Part shown: piece by piece, positions 34,551-42,969 of the stretch
Position numbering within the stretch: the stretch's first letter is position 1
Layout of the letters: every line of letters starts with the position of its first letter
Assembly: GCA_963718355.1 (NCBI GenBank)
Contig: CAVQZA010000005.1
Coordinates: 124,001 to 188,000, forward strand
Reading direction: 5' to 3'
From: CAVQZA01 sp963718355
GTDB lineage: Bacteria > Actinomycetota > Thermoleophilia > Gaiellales > Gaiellaceae
Length of the DNA: 64,000 nt
The notes under the pieces: generated by a model
The model's database searches: none
What the model saw: only the letters and a program-made list of their open reading frames with translations
What the model was told of the DNA's origin: nothing
Translations under genes and position numbers: made by a program

Positions 34551-35408
34551 TTATTTCGCTTCCAGAGCCGGATCCCAGCCCGCTGCACGGTACGTGGATT
34601 CGAGGAAGTCGAGGAGTGTGCGGCGCGGGTCGGCGGCAGTGCGAACGGCTTCGTAGGGAAGAACGAACTCGCCGAGGGCGGTGTTCCAGCCGTCGGCGCG
34701 AGCCTCGATTCCGGGCGGCGCCGGATACGCGTACGAGAAGAACGCGGGCTCGGACAGGCGCTCGTCGCCGGGCCAGAAGCCGGAGCAGGTCTCCTCGGCG
34801 TTCGCAGCGGTGCGCATGATCACGTCGGCGTTCGGCGGCGGGTCTGCGGGCCGGCCCGAGAAGCGCGTGTAGGCCAGGTCGAACGTGCCCCAGAAGAACT
34901 GCACCGGCGAGACGCGGCCGAGGAAGCGCGCACGGTGCTCCTTCATCACGGCGTCCACCGAGGTCAGCGCTCGCCAGAAGCGGTGCGCCGGCTCCGGCTC
35001 GTAGCTCGAGTGCTCGATGTCCTCGGGGAACGGGATCGGGTTCGACACCTCCGAAGGTCGCTCGGTGATCGTCGTCGGCACCCCGGCCCGGTCGAGTGCG
35101 GCCATCAGGAGCGCATAGAAGTCGGCCACGCTGCGCGGCTCGAGGCTGACGCGCTCGAGCGCGCCCGCGACCGTTCGCACCGAGACGGCGTGCTCGGTGA
35201 AGTCGACATCGATGTCGAAGACGCCATTCGGATGCGGGATCGGCGAGGTGTTCAGCCCGCGCGCGGTGACGTAGAGCGGCACCTGGCCCCACTGCGGCTC
35301 CATCGGCGCCAGGGCGAGACGCACCTTGCCGATGATCTGGAGATACATGTGCAGCGTCTCGCGGGTGTCCCGCCACGCCTCGTACGGGAGCTCGGGCCAA
35401 TCGCTCAC
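34551..35408 (-). CDS. DUF5996 family protein
   Basis: A 285-residue protein starting at GTG 35408. The N-terminal WPELPYEAWRDTRETLHMYLQIIGKVRLALAP and LYVTARGLNTSPIPHPNG are the family hallmark, and the middle HRFWRALTSVDAVMKEHRARFLGRVSPVQFFWGTFDLAYTRFSGR-type block (seen in short pieces) completes it. Function is unknown in the family. It overlaps the upstream zinc-finger gene by 4 bases (GTGA) and is therefore part of a three-gene operon with a secreted propeller protein. Confidence 0.82.
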   Translation of the reverse strand: MSDWPELPYEAWRDTRETLHMYLQIIGKVRLALAPMEPQWGQVPLYVTARGLNTSPIPHPNGVFDIDVDFTEHAVSVRTVAGALERVSLEPRSVADFYALLMAALDRAGVPTTITERPSEVSNPIPFPEDIEHSSYEPEPAHRFWRALTSVDAVMKEHRARFLGRVSPVQFFWGTFDLAYTRFSGRPADPPPNADVIMRTAANAEETCSGFWPGDERLSEPAFFSYAYPAPPGIEARADGWNTALGEFVLPYEAVRTAADPRRTLLDFLESTYRAAGWDPALEAK

Positions 35409-35665
35409 AGGAACTCTTCGTCGACGTAGCACCACCGCCAGTCCTCGCCCGGCTCGGCGGAGCGGATCAGCGGGTGCCCGGTCTCGTGGAAGTGCGCGGT
35501 CGCGTGCTTGTGCGGCGAGTTGTCGCAGCAGCCGACCTTGCCGCACTCCATGCACATGCGGAGGTGGACCCACCAGGCGCCCGGGATCTTCAGGCACTCC
35601 TCGCAGCCGAGCAGCGGGTCGGGCAGGTCGGTGAACTTGACGGTATCGAGGTGGGTGCAGGCCAT
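35405..35665 (-). CDS. UBP-type zinc finger protein
   Basis: An 86-residue protein that is almost entirely a UBP (ZnF-UBP) domain: ACTHL, GCEECLK, WVHLRMCMECGKVGCCDNS, HKHATAHFHETGHPLI and WRWCYVDEEF. All metal-binding Cys and His positions of the family are visible. In eukaryotes this fold binds the C-terminus of ubiquitin. Stand-alone bacterial forms are widespread in actinobacteria and of unknown role. It overlaps DUF5996 at its 3' end, and its ATG shares a base with the stop of the upstream propeller gene. Confidence 0.88.
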   Translation of the reverse strand: MACTHLDTVKFTDLPDPLLGCEECLKIPGAWWVHLRMCMECGKVGCCDNSPHKHATAHFHETGHPLIRSAEPGEDWRWCYVDEEFL

Positions 35666-36654
35666 CAGCTCTCTCCGATCCGGTAGATCCTGCCAGTCTG
35701 CCAGTCGCCGACGAGGACGGCGCCGTCCGGGGCGACGAGCAGCGGCAGCGGATTCTTCAGCCCCGTGAGGTACGGCTCGACACTGCCCTTCGGCAGGGCG
35801 AGGCGCTGCACCTTGCCGAACTGCCATTCGCTGACGAGCGCGGCGCCGTCGAGGATGGCAACTCCTCCCGCCGCGGCATGCGGGTCGAGGACGGCGACCG
35901 GTGTCGGAAAGAGCTTGCACTGGCCGTAGCAGGCGGGGAAGCCCCAGTTCTGGCCCTTGCGGACGAGCGCGAGCCAGTCGCCGGGCGTCTTCGCGCCGAG
36001 GTCGTCGCGCTGGTTCATGGTCGCGTAGAGGTCACTCGTGCCCGGGTAGAACGCGAGCCCGTACGCGGCGCGGATCCGGCTAGCGAAGACCTGAAGGCCG
36101 CTGCCGTCGGGCCGGAACGTGACGATCGAGGCCGACCACCTCGAGGCGGGAACGCAGTGGTCGCGGGAGGCCGAGACGCCCATCACGAGGCGGCCGTTCG
36201 GAGCCTGGATCACGTTGTTGTTCTCTCCGCCGGCCACCGGCCCGTTCACCATCGTCTCGCGCCGCGTGAAGTGCGTGGCGACGAGCCCGCCGAAGGCGGT
36301 GACCTTGCCCAGCGAGCTGACGATCAGCGTCGAGCCGACCCAGACGAGGCCGAGCGGGCCGCGAATCGATGCGACGCGCACGGGCTTTGCCCCCGGCGCC
36401 GAGACGAGGAAGACCCCGTCGGTGCCGTGCGTCGTCGCGCCCGACGTGGTCACCCACAGGCGGCCGCGTGCGTCGAAGGCAAAGGCCGACTGCAGCGGCA
36501 GCCCGCTCGCGTAGAGAGTCGCTTTCGTCCCCGGCGGGCCCTGGAGCCCCTCGCCGATCGACACCAACTTGGTGCTCTTGCCGCCGCAGGCAGCGAGGCA
36601 CAAGACGGCCAGTGCGACTGACAGGCTCTTAACGAACTCTTCGCTGCGTCTCAC
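35665..36654 (-). CDS. Lipoprotein with beta-propeller (PQQ-glucose-dehydrogenase/NHL-like)
   Basis: A 329-residue lipoprotein. The signal ends in a lipobox, VLCLAACGG, so it is anchored outside the membrane. Repeated blades (SAFAFDARGRLWVTTS, NNNVIQAPNGRLVMGVS, GLAFYPGTSDLYATMNQRDDLG, GVAILDGAALVSEWQFG, PLLVAPDGAVLVGDWQTGRIYRI) are those of soluble glucose-dehydrogenase-like and NHL propellers; NQRDDLG is typical of the PQQ/sorbosone branch. Whether PQQ binds cannot be told. GTG start without a clear ribosome site. Divergent from the 63-residue secreted protein. Confidence 0.75.
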   Translation of the reverse strand: MRRSEEFVKSLSVALAVLCLAACGGKSTKLVSIGEGLQGPPGTKATLYASGLPLQSAFAFDARGRLWVTTSGATTHGTDGVFLVSAPGAKPVRVASIRGPLGLVWVGSTLIVSSLGKVTAFGGLVATHFTRRETMVNGPVAGGENNNVIQAPNGRLVMGVSASRDHCVPASRWSASIVTFRPDGSGLQVFASRIRAAYGLAFYPGTSDLYATMNQRDDLGAKTPGDWLALVRKGQNWGFPACYGQCKLFPTPVAVLDPHAAAGGVAILDGAALVSEWQFGKVQRLALPKGSVEPYLTGLKNPLPLLVAPDGAVLVGDWQTGRIYRIGES

Positions 36655-36722
36655 GGCATTCCCAGGCAGCGGCTGTCTACTGAGGGCAGTCGAATCAACG
36701 AGGAAAGGAGGTTAGTCAGAAG

Positions 36723-36914
36723 ATGCCCAATCGTGTACGCAATCTGCTCGTCGCTCTCGCCGCGACCGGTGTGATCGCCGGCGGCGGGGCCGCAATCGCC
36801 AACGCGGCCTCCAGTTCGACGTCGACCACGACCACGACGCCCGCAGCGACGACCACGACCCCGACCGCCCCGGCGGCGGGATCCGGGACGCACGTCAACT
36901 GTCCCAACATGTGA
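36723..36914 (+). CDS. Small secreted Thr/Ala-rich protein (63 aa)
   Basis: The ATG is preceded by a strong AAAGGAGG at 36704-36711, which argues that the gene is real. The product has a classical signal peptide (basic PNRVRNLL, then a hydrophobic core, cleavage near ANAASS). The mature part of about 35 residues is almost only Thr, Ser, Pro and Ala, followed by GTHVNCPNM, a single-Cys end. It may be a cell-wall-linker or bait-like small exported protein. No family known. Confidence 0.65.
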   Translation: MPNRVRNLLVALAATGVIAGGGAAIANAASSSTSTTTTTPAATTTTPTAPAAGSGTHVNCPNM

Positions 36915-37020
36915 TCTCCCGCAGCTACGGGTCGCGGCTCCCTCCACGAGCGGGAGTCGCGGCCCGTTGCACTGAATCGGGGGTCGAGCGATCGGGCCCG
37001 TCGGCCGACAATCGGGATGC

Positions 37021-37896
37021 GTGTTGCGGCGAGCTCTTCTCCTGACGGCCTGCGTCCTCGTGCCCCTGGGCGGCGTCGCGGCGTACGCGGCGGGCTCGAA
37101 ATCGCTGCCGCTCGGTGACGGCAAGATCTCGGCCGGGCCGAAGGTCGGTTACATCTACAGCTGCGGAATCGGCGGTGGCGGTGGCGGCGCGTTCACCGAC
37201 GGGCCATGGATCCACGGCAACACGTGGGATCCGAGCCAGAAGACCAGCGTCCAAGGCGCGGTCTCCTGGCCGGCGCACAAGCTCACGATCACCGCGGCCG
37301 GCGGCGTGATCCACATCACGACGAACGATCTGCCCTCGCATCCGACCGGCGTCTTCCCGATCGCGCAGCGCGATCCGGCCTTCCAGTACGACCGAAACCC
37401 GAACTCGATCCGAGCCCAGGTCTTCGACGTGAAGCTGCCGCTGAGCCCGAAGCCCGCCGCGAGCGCCTCGTGCCTGCCGGGCGGGCCGATCGGGGTGCTG
37501 CTGAGCGGCGCCTACCTCTTCGACGGGCTGGATGCGCTCGGCCGCGACGCCGTCGCGCACGAGGTGCAGGACCGCTGCAGCGGCCATCCGCAGCCGCAGG
37601 GCGCCTACCACTACCACGACGTCAGCCCGTGCATCTATTCGGGCCCGCCGGGCCAGCACTCCTCGCTCGTCGGCTATGCGCTCGACGGGTATCCGATCTA
37701 CGGGCCGCTCGGTGACGGCGGCAGGGTGCTGACCAACGCCGATCTCGATGCGTGCCACGGGACGACCTGGCCGGTGATCCTGCGCGGGAAGAAGGTAACG
37801 ATCTACCACTACGTCGCGACAGCCGAGTACCCGTATGTGCTCGGCTGCTTCCACGGCAGGCCGGTCCACGCGGGCGGCGCCGTCGGCGGCCCCTAG
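37021..37896 (+). CDS. Secreted YHYH domain-containing protein
   Basis: A 291-residue exported protein with GTG start, signal peptide ending near AYAAG, and the YHYH module: GAYHYHDVSPCIY, GYALDGYPIYGPLGDGG and IYHYVATAEYPYVLGCFHG. Four or more cysteines probably form disulphides. Proteins of this family occur in many environmental bacteria; the conserved His-Tyr cluster suggests metal binding, but the role is not known. The 106-base gap to the previous gene contains no clear signal. Confidence 0.85.
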   Translation: MLRRALLLTACVLVPLGGVAAYAAGSKSLPLGDGKISAGPKVGYIYSCGIGGGGGGAFTDGPWIHGNTWDPSQKTSVQGAVSWPAHKLTITAAGGVIHITTNDLPSHPTGVFPIAQRDPAFQYDRNPNSIRAQVFDVKLPLSPKPAASASCLPGGPIGVLLSGAYLFDGLDALGRDAVAHEVQDRCSGHPQPQGAYHYHDVSPCIYSGPPGQHSSLVGYALDGYPIYGPLGDGGRVLTNADLDACHGTTWPVILRGKKVTIYHYVATAEYPYVLGCFHGRPVHAGGAVGGP

Positions 37897-37913
37897 CCGT
37901 TTACGATCCGCTC

Positions 37914-38780
37914 GTGGTCACGATCTGCGATGTCGGTCCGCGGGACGGTCTTCAGAACCTGCCCGAGACGTACGCGCCGGCGGTTCGCGCCGAGCTCTGT
38001 AACCGGCTCGCCGAGGCCGGTCTGCCTCGCGTCGAGGCGGTCAGCTTTGTCAGCGACGAGCGCGTGCCGCAGATGGCGGGCGCGGAGGAGGTCGTTGCTG
38101 CTCTCGAGCCCGGCACGACGGCCTTCGCGGGCCTCGTCCTCAACGAACGCGGCTACGAGCGGCTGGTCGCCGCGGGGTTGGGCGAGGCCCATCTCACCCT
38201 TGCCGTCTCGGAGAGCTTCAGCCGGGAGAACGCGAACGCGTCGGTTGAGGAGGCGGCGTCGGCGGCCGAGCGCACTTTCGCGCGCGCACGCGAGGACGGG
38301 GTTCGCGCCACGGTCACCCTGAGCACGGCGTTCGGCTGTCCGTTCGAGGGGCCGGTCGAGCCCGCCTGCGTGCTCGCGCTGGCCGAGCGTCTCGCCGCGG
38401 CGGGCGCGGCCGAGATCGTCTACGCGGACACGATCGGCGTCGCGGTGCCGCGCCAGGTCAAGGAGCTCCTCGCGGCCGACGTCGGCGTTCCCGTCGGCGT
38501 CCACTTCCACAACACGCGCAATACGGGCTTCGCGAACGCCTACGCGGCGCTCGAGGCGGGCGCGACCAGCTTCGACGCGTCGGTCGGCGGCATCGGCGGC
38601 TGCCCGTTCGCTCCACGCGCGACCGGCAACATCGCGACCGAGGATCTCGTCTACCTGCTCCACGGCGAGGGGACCGAGACGGGCATCGACCTCGACGCGC
38701 TGATCGGCGTCGCGGAGTGGCTCGAATCGGTGCTCGGCAGGCCGCTGGAAGGCCAGCTCTACCGGGCCGGACTTCCCTAA
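37914..38780 (+). CDS. HMG-CoA lyase-like enzyme (HMGL-like TIM barrel)
   Basis: A 288-residue enzyme starting at GTG 37914. It opens with the DVGPRDGLQNLPE motif, contains the metal-binding HFHNTRNTGFANAYAALEAG segment and the signature SVGGIGGCPFAPRATGN with the catalytic Cys. It is therefore of the hydroxymethylglutaryl-CoA lyase group, splitting HMG-CoA or a related 3-hydroxyacyl compound into acetyl-CoA/pyruvate and acetoacetate. Full length. It begins 17 bases after the YHYH gene and ends 48 bases before the sulfur operon. Confidence 0.88.
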   Translation: MVTICDVGPRDGLQNLPETYAPAVRAELCNRLAEAGLPRVEAVSFVSDERVPQMAGAEEVVAALEPGTTAFAGLVLNERGYERLVAAGLGEAHLTLAVSESFSRENANASVEEAASAAERTFARAREDGVRATVTLSTAFGCPFEGPVEPACVLALAERLAAAGAAEIVYADTIGVAVPRQVKELLAADVGVPVGVHFHNTRNTGFANAYAALEAGATSFDASVGGIGGCPFAPRATGNIATEDLVYLLHGEGTETGIDLDALIGVAEWLESVLGRPLEGQLYRAGLP

Positions 38781-38784
38781 GGAA

Positions 38785-38828
38785 AGTCACTTTACTTTTT
38801 ATACCTTTGTCGGTAGGGTCGCGAGTCC
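38785..38828 (+). promoter_or_regulatory. AT-rich promoter region of the sulfur-assimilation operon with TACC-N6-GGTA
   Basis: A T-rich stretch that is conspicuous in this GC-rich DNA precedes the reductase gene. It has a -10-like TATACC at 38800-38805, and an inverted TACC (38802-38805) / GGTA (38812-38815) that could bind a regulator such as an Rrf2-type protein. No clear -35 box. Confidence 0.4.
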
Positions 38829-40466
38829 ATGGCCAGAGCAGCCAGAGCGTCACGCGCCCCCGAAACGCTCGACTGGGAGCTTGTCTACAAGCGCAATCCC
38901 GTCGAGCGGTTGAAGCGCGACAAGAGCCCGCTCGGCATCCTCGGCGAGCTGCCGGCGCTGATCGCGGCGGGCTACGACGCGATGCCCGAAGAGGACATGG
39001 TGCGACTGAAGTGGTGGGGCCTCTACCACGACAAGCCGAAGATCGGGACCTTCATGCTGCGGCTCAAGCTGCCGGGCGGCCGCGTCACCCCGGCGCAGCT
39101 GCGCACGATCGGCGAGGTCTCGAACCGCTGGGGCCGCGGCGAGGGTGAGCTCTCGACTCGGCAGAACGTCCAGCTCCACTACCTCGAGCTCGCGGCGCTG
39201 CCGGACGTCTTCGCGACGCTCGAAGCGGCCGGGCTGACGACGGCAGGCGCGTGCGGCGACGCCGTGCGCAACATCACGGGCTGCCCGCTCACCGGCCTCG
39301 CGCACGACGAGCTGTTCGACACGACGCCGCTGCTCGAGGAGGCCGCCGATTTCTTCTACGGAAACCCGGACTACTCGGACCTGCCGCGCAAGCACAAGAT
39401 CACGATCTCGGCGTGCGCGCATCGCTGCAACGCGCCCGAGATCAACTGCATCGCGCTGATCGGCGTGCTGCGCGACGGCGAGCCAGGCTTCGCGGTCACC
39501 GCGGGCGGCGGACTCGCGTCGGTGCCGCGCCTCGCACGCGACCTCGGCGTGTTCATCCGGCCCGACGAGGCGATGCCCGTGCTCCGCGCGCTGCTCGACG
39601 CGTGGAAGGAAGACCTCACCTACCGCGTCTCGCGCGTGAAGTCGCGCATGAAGTTCATGGTCGACGACTACGGCGCCGACGGCATGCGCGCCGAGCTCGA
39701 GCGCCGCCTCGGCTACAAGCTGCCCGACTACACGCTCGACCCGCCGGGCCCCGTCGCAGACCATCTCGGCATCCAGGCCCAGCGCGACGGCCGCTCCACG
39801 ATCGGCGCACCCGTCCACCTCGGCCTGATCACGGGCGACCAGATGATCGGGATCGCCGAGCTCGCCGAAGCCCACGGCGGCGACGTCGCGATCACGCGCC
39901 AGCAGAACTTCGTCGTCACCGGGATTCCGCAGGAGAGCGTCGAGGAGAGCGTCGCCACGCTCGCCGAGCTCGGCTTCCCGCTCGACGTGAACTCGATCCG
40001 GGGCTCCTCGATCGCCTGCACCGGCGAGCCACATTGCAACTTCTCGGTCACCGAGACGAAGACGCGGCTCGGCTCGTTGATCGAAGGGCTCGAGACCAAG
40101 TTCGGCGACGGGGTCGCCGGCCTGCGCTTGCACCTCGACGGCTGCCCGCACGCCTGCGCGCAGCACTGGGTCGGCGACCTGGGCTTCCAGGGCACGACCG
40201 TGCGCGACGAAGAGGGCAAGCGCAGGCAGGCCTACGACATCTTCCTGCGCGGCGGCCTCGGCCCCGACGCGGCGATCGCGCGGCCGGTGTTCCGCCGCGT
40301 TCCGAGCGGGGAGCTCGACGAGGCGGTCGCCGGGCTCGTCGGCGGCTGGATCGCGCAGCGGAAGGCGGATGAGCAGTTCGCCTCATTCACACACCGCTTG
40401 TCCGACCTTGACCTGGGAGCCCTGGCTGGCCGGGAGCCCGCCAAAGCGAAAGAGGAGGTTGCATGA
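38829..40466 (+). CDS. Ferredoxin-type nitrite/sulfite reductase (siroheme, Fe4S4)
   Basis: A 545-residue reductase with the two-fold NIR/SIR layout. The siroheme-Fe4S4 ligands are CTGEPHC (C-x5-C) and CPHAC (C-x3-C); substrate-side arginines occur in STRQNVQLHY and ITRQQNFVVTG. Gene order with APS reductase and siroheme-synthesis genes points to sulfite as the substrate: six-electron reduction of sulfite to sulfide in sulfate assimilation. The homologous assimilatory nitrite reductase cannot be excluded by sequence alone. No Cys-Tyr pair evident. First gene of the operon. Confidence 0.9.
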   Translation: MARAARASRAPETLDWELVYKRNPVERLKRDKSPLGILGELPALIAAGYDAMPEEDMVRLKWWGLYHDKPKIGTFMLRLKLPGGRVTPAQLRTIGEVSNRWGRGEGELSTRQNVQLHYLELAALPDVFATLEAAGLTTAGACGDAVRNITGCPLTGLAHDELFDTTPLLEEAADFFYGNPDYSDLPRKHKITISACAHRCNAPEINCIALIGVLRDGEPGFAVTAGGGLASVPRLARDLGVFIRPDEAMPVLRALLDAWKEDLTYRVSRVKSRMKFMVDDYGADGMRAELERRLGYKLPDYTLDPPGPVADHLGIQAQRDGRSTIGAPVHLGLITGDQMIGIAELAEAHGGDVAITRQQNFVVTGIPQESVEESVATLAELGFPLDVNSIRGSSIACTGEPHCNFSVTETKTRLGSLIEGLETKFGDGVAGLRLHLDGCPHACAQHWVGDLGFQGTTVRDEEGKRRQAYDIFLRGGLGPDAAIARPVFRRVPSGELDEAVAGLVGGWIAQRKADEQFASFTHRLSDLDLGALAGREPAKAKEEVA

Positions 40467-41254
40467 GCGTCGAGCTCATCGACGAGTTGGAGGCGGGGGA
40501 GCTCTCCGTCGAGTTCGAGGGGCAGGACCCTGAGGAGCTGCTGGAGTGGGCGCTCGAGCGGTTCGCCCCGCGGATCGCGCTCTCGACGGCGTTCCAGATC
40601 GACGGCGTCGCGCTGATCGACATGCTCTACCGGATCGATCCGGAGATCACCGTCTTCTCGGTCGACACCGGCCGCCTTCCCAGCGAGACCTTCGAGCTGA
40701 TCGAGCAGCTGCGTGCGCGCTATCCGGGCCTACGGCTCGAGCTCCTGTCGCCGGATGCGGGTCACGTGCAGCGCCTCGTCGGCAAGCACGGCCCGAACCT
40801 GTTCAAGAACTCGGTCGAGCAGCGCCTCCTCTGCTGCAACATCCGCAAGGTGCAGCCGCTGACGCGCCACCTCGCGGGGCTCGACGCGTGGATCACGGGC
40901 CTGCGCCGCGACCAGTGGGCGAGCCGCACCGACATCCGCAAGATCGAGATCGACCACGACCACGGCGCGATCGTCAAGCTCAACCCGCTCGCCGAGTGGA
41001 CGGAGGAAGAGGTCTGGGACTACGTCCGCGAGGAGGGCGTGCCGACCCATCCGCTCTACGCCAAGGGCTACACGTCGATCGGCTGCGCGCCGTGTACGCG
41101 CGCCATCGCGCCGGGCGAGGCCTCGCGCGCGGGACGCTGGTGGTGGGAGACGAACGCGCCGAAGGAGTGCGGGATCCACTGCGCGATCGAGACCGGCGGG
41201 ATGGAGCACGAGCTGCACGCGATTCTCGGAGAGGACTCGGATGACGACGATTAG
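40463..41254 (+). CDS. cysH: Adenylyl-sulfate (APS/PAPS) reductase, Fe-S type
   Basis: A 263-residue reductase. It has the PP-loop-like N-terminus (IALSTAFQIDGVALIDML), the catalytic C-terminal KECGIHCAIE and the CC/CxxC pairs (RLLCCNIRK, GCAPCTRAI) that bind an Fe4S4 cluster. This subtype uses APS; it reduces activated sulfate to sulfite using thioredoxin. It overlaps the reductase by 4 bases and the next gene by 14, showing strong coupling. Confidence 0.93.
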   Translation: MSVELIDELEAGELSVEFEGQDPEELLEWALERFAPRIALSTAFQIDGVALIDMLYRIDPEITVFSVDTGRLPSETFELIEQLRARYPGLRLELLSPDAGHVQRLVGKHGPNLFKNSVEQRLLCCNIRKVQPLTRHLAGLDAWITGLRRDQWASRTDIRKIEIDHDHGAIVKLNPLAEWTEEEVWDYVREEGVPTHPLYAKGYTSIGCAPCTRAIAPGEASRAGRWWWETNAPKECGIHCAIETGGMEHELHAILGEDSDDDD

Positions 41255-41696
41255 CCTCGCCGGCGAGGAGCGTGAGGTCGCGCTCGCGGAGGCGCAGAGC
41301 GTGCTCGCGATCGCGGGCGATCCGGACTACCGCGACGAGCTCGCGTTCCTGATCGCGGCGATCGAGGACGGCGAGGTGCCGGCCGAGAGCGAGGAGACGC
41401 TCGAGCAGCTCGTCGAGCTCGGGCTTCAGGCCGGCCGCATCCGCGCGCTGTACGGGCCGGGCGGCGAGCAGGCTGCACTTCGCCTCTACCGGAAGCTGCC
41501 GCGCGGGTCCGAGCTCGGCGCCAGCGCGCGCGAGGTGAGCAAGGCGCTGGGCGCGCTCGCCGGCCGCGAGCTCGAGTCGGTCTCGATCCAGGCGCTCGGG
41601 CCCGGCGCGTTCACGCTGGCGCTGGTGGCGGGCGGGACCGAGCTGACGGTGCGCCTCGATCGCCAGGGTGCACGGCTCGCGAGCGTCGGTCTTTGA
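41241..41696 (+). CDS. Unknown 151-residue protein inside the sulfur/siroheme operon
   Basis: No family recognised. The N-terminal half is acidic helix (GEEREVALAEAQSVLAIAGDPDYRDELAFLIAAIEDGEVP, seen in pieces; ETLEQLVELGLQAGRIRALYGPGGEQAALRLYR). The C-terminal half is beta-rich (ELESVSIQALGPGAFTLALVAGGTELTVRLDRQGARLASVGL region). It overlaps both the APS reductase (14 bases) and the precorrin-2 dehydrogenase (TTGA). Conserved placement would suggest a part in siroheme handling or reductase assembly; that is inference only. Confidence 0.7.
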   Translation: MTTISLAGEEREVALAEAQSVLAIAGDPDYRDELAFLIAAIEDGEVPAESEETLEQLVELGLQAGRIRALYGPGGEQAALRLYRKLPRGSELGASAREVSKALGALAGRELESVSIQALGPGAFTLALVAGGTELTVRLDRQGARLASVGL

Positions 41697-42253
41697 GCAA
41701 GGACTGGTACATGGCGTGCCTCGACCTCGAGGGCAAGAGCGTCCTCGTCGTCGGCGGCGGCACGGTCGCACTCGAGAAGGTGCACGGGCTGCTCGCGGTC
41801 GGGGCAAAGGTGACCGTCGTCTCGCCGCGGATCGACCCGGAGCTGCGTGAGCTCGCCGTCGAATGGCTGCCGCGCCGGTACCAGCGCGACGATCTCGCAG
41901 GCCGCTTCCTCGTGATCGCGGCGACCTCGGACACCGGCGTGAACACGAGCGTCCACCAGGACGCCGAGCGGCGCTACCTCTTCTGCAACGTCGTCGACGT
42001 GCCCGAGCTCTGCTCGCTGATCCTGCCCGCCGTGCATCGCCAGGGGCCGATCGCGGTCGCCGTCTCCACCGGCGGCGCTTCGCCTGCACTGGCCCAAAGG
42101 ATCCGGACGCAGATCGGCGAGGAGATCGGGCCGGAGTACGCGGATCTCGCCCGACAGCTCCAGGAGCTACGGCCGTGGGCGAAGCAGAACCTGCCGACCT
42201 ACGAGGACCGGCGCCAGTATTTCGAGCGGCTGGTAGAGGAAGCGCTCGCATGA
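41693..42253 (+). CDS. Precorrin-2 dehydrogenase / sirohydrochlorin ferrochelatase
   Basis: A 186-residue Met8/CysG-N type enzyme. It has a Rossmann segment (SVLVVGGGTVALEKVHGLLAVGA), the catalytic-region AATSDTGVNTSV and the SLILPAVHRQGPIAVAVSTGGASPALA block (seen in pieces). It oxidises precorrin-2 with NAD+ to sirohydrochlorin and may also insert iron, completing siroheme. TTG start overlapping the previous stop. Directly followed by the methyltransferase gene, giving the whole uroporphyrinogen-to-siroheme branch. Confidence 0.92.
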   Translation: MSKDWYMACLDLEGKSVLVVGGGTVALEKVHGLLAVGAKVTVVSPRIDPELRELAVEWLPRRYQRDDLAGRFLVIAATSDTGVNTSVHQDAERRYLFCNVVDVPELCSLILPAVHRQGPIAVAVSTGGASPALAQRIRTQIGEEIGPEYADLARQLQELRPWAKQNLPTYEDRRQYFERLVEEALA

Positions 42254-42966
42254 CCGTGCGCCTCGTCGGCGCCGGGCCCGGCGACCCGGGGCTGATCACC
42301 GCGCGCGGGCTCGAGCGGATCCGCGCCTGCGATGTGCTCGTCCACGACCGGCTCGTCTCGTCGGAGCTCGTCGCCGAGGCGCCCGACGATGCGCTCGTGA
42401 TCGACCGCGACGCGCTCGACCAGGCGCGCGTGAACGAGCTGCTCGTCGCGTACGGGCGCGAGGGTCTCGACGTCGTACGCCTCAAGGGCGGCGACCCGTT
42501 CGTGTTCGGGCGAGGCGGCGAGGAGGCACTCGCGCTGCTTCGGGCCGGGGTCGAGGTCGAAGTCGTGCCTGGCGTCTCGTCGTTCGCTGCGGTGCCTTCT
42601 GCGGCAGGCATTCCGATCACCCATCGCGGCGTCGCCTCGCAGGTCACGGTCGTCGCCGGCCACGAAGCCGAGTCGCTCGACTATCCCACGCTCGCCGCGG
42701 CACGCGGTACCCTCGTGTTCTTCATGGCGCTCGCCCAGCTGCCCCGCATCGCCGGCCGTCTCCTCGAGCACGGCAAGGATCCCGCAACTCCCGCGGCCGT
42801 CGTCGCGGAGGGAACGCTTCCGGGCCAGCAGGTCGTCTACGCGCCGCTGTCAGAGATCGCCGCCGCTGCGGCCGAGCTGCCGTCGCCGGCGCTGATCGTG
42901 GTTGGCGACGTCGTCTCGCTCGCCGCCGAGCTCGCGGCGCCGGTCTCGCTGCAGGGCGTCGCGTAG
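42250..42966 (+). CDS. cobA: Uroporphyrinogen-III C-methyltransferase
   Basis: A 238-residue SAM-dependent methyltransferase of the CobA/SUMT type: VRLVGAGPGDPGLITARGL, LKGGDPFVFGRGGEE, VVPGVSSFAAVPSAAGIPITHRG. It methylates uroporphyrinogen III at C2 and C7 to precorrin-2, the first committed step towards siroheme for the reductase three genes upstream. Start ATG overlaps the previous stop (ATGA). In many bacteria it is fused to the dehydrogenase; here it is separate. Confidence 0.95.
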   Translation: MTVRLVGAGPGDPGLITARGLERIRACDVLVHDRLVSSELVAEAPDDALVIDRDALDQARVNELLVAYGREGLDVVRLKGGDPFVFGRGGEEALALLRAGVEVEVVPGVSSFAAVPSAAGIPITHRGVASQVTVVAGHEAESLDYPTLAAARGTLVFFMALAQLPRIAGRLLEHGKDPATPAAVVAEGTLPGQQVVYAPLSEIAAAAAELPSPALIVVGDVVSLAAELAAPVSLQGVA

Positions 42967-42969
42967 CGG

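Noticed and set aside
32709..35429. 906-residue plus-strand frame
   Set aside because: Antisense to the sigma factor, L31 and DUF5996 genes; composition typical of a shadow frame.
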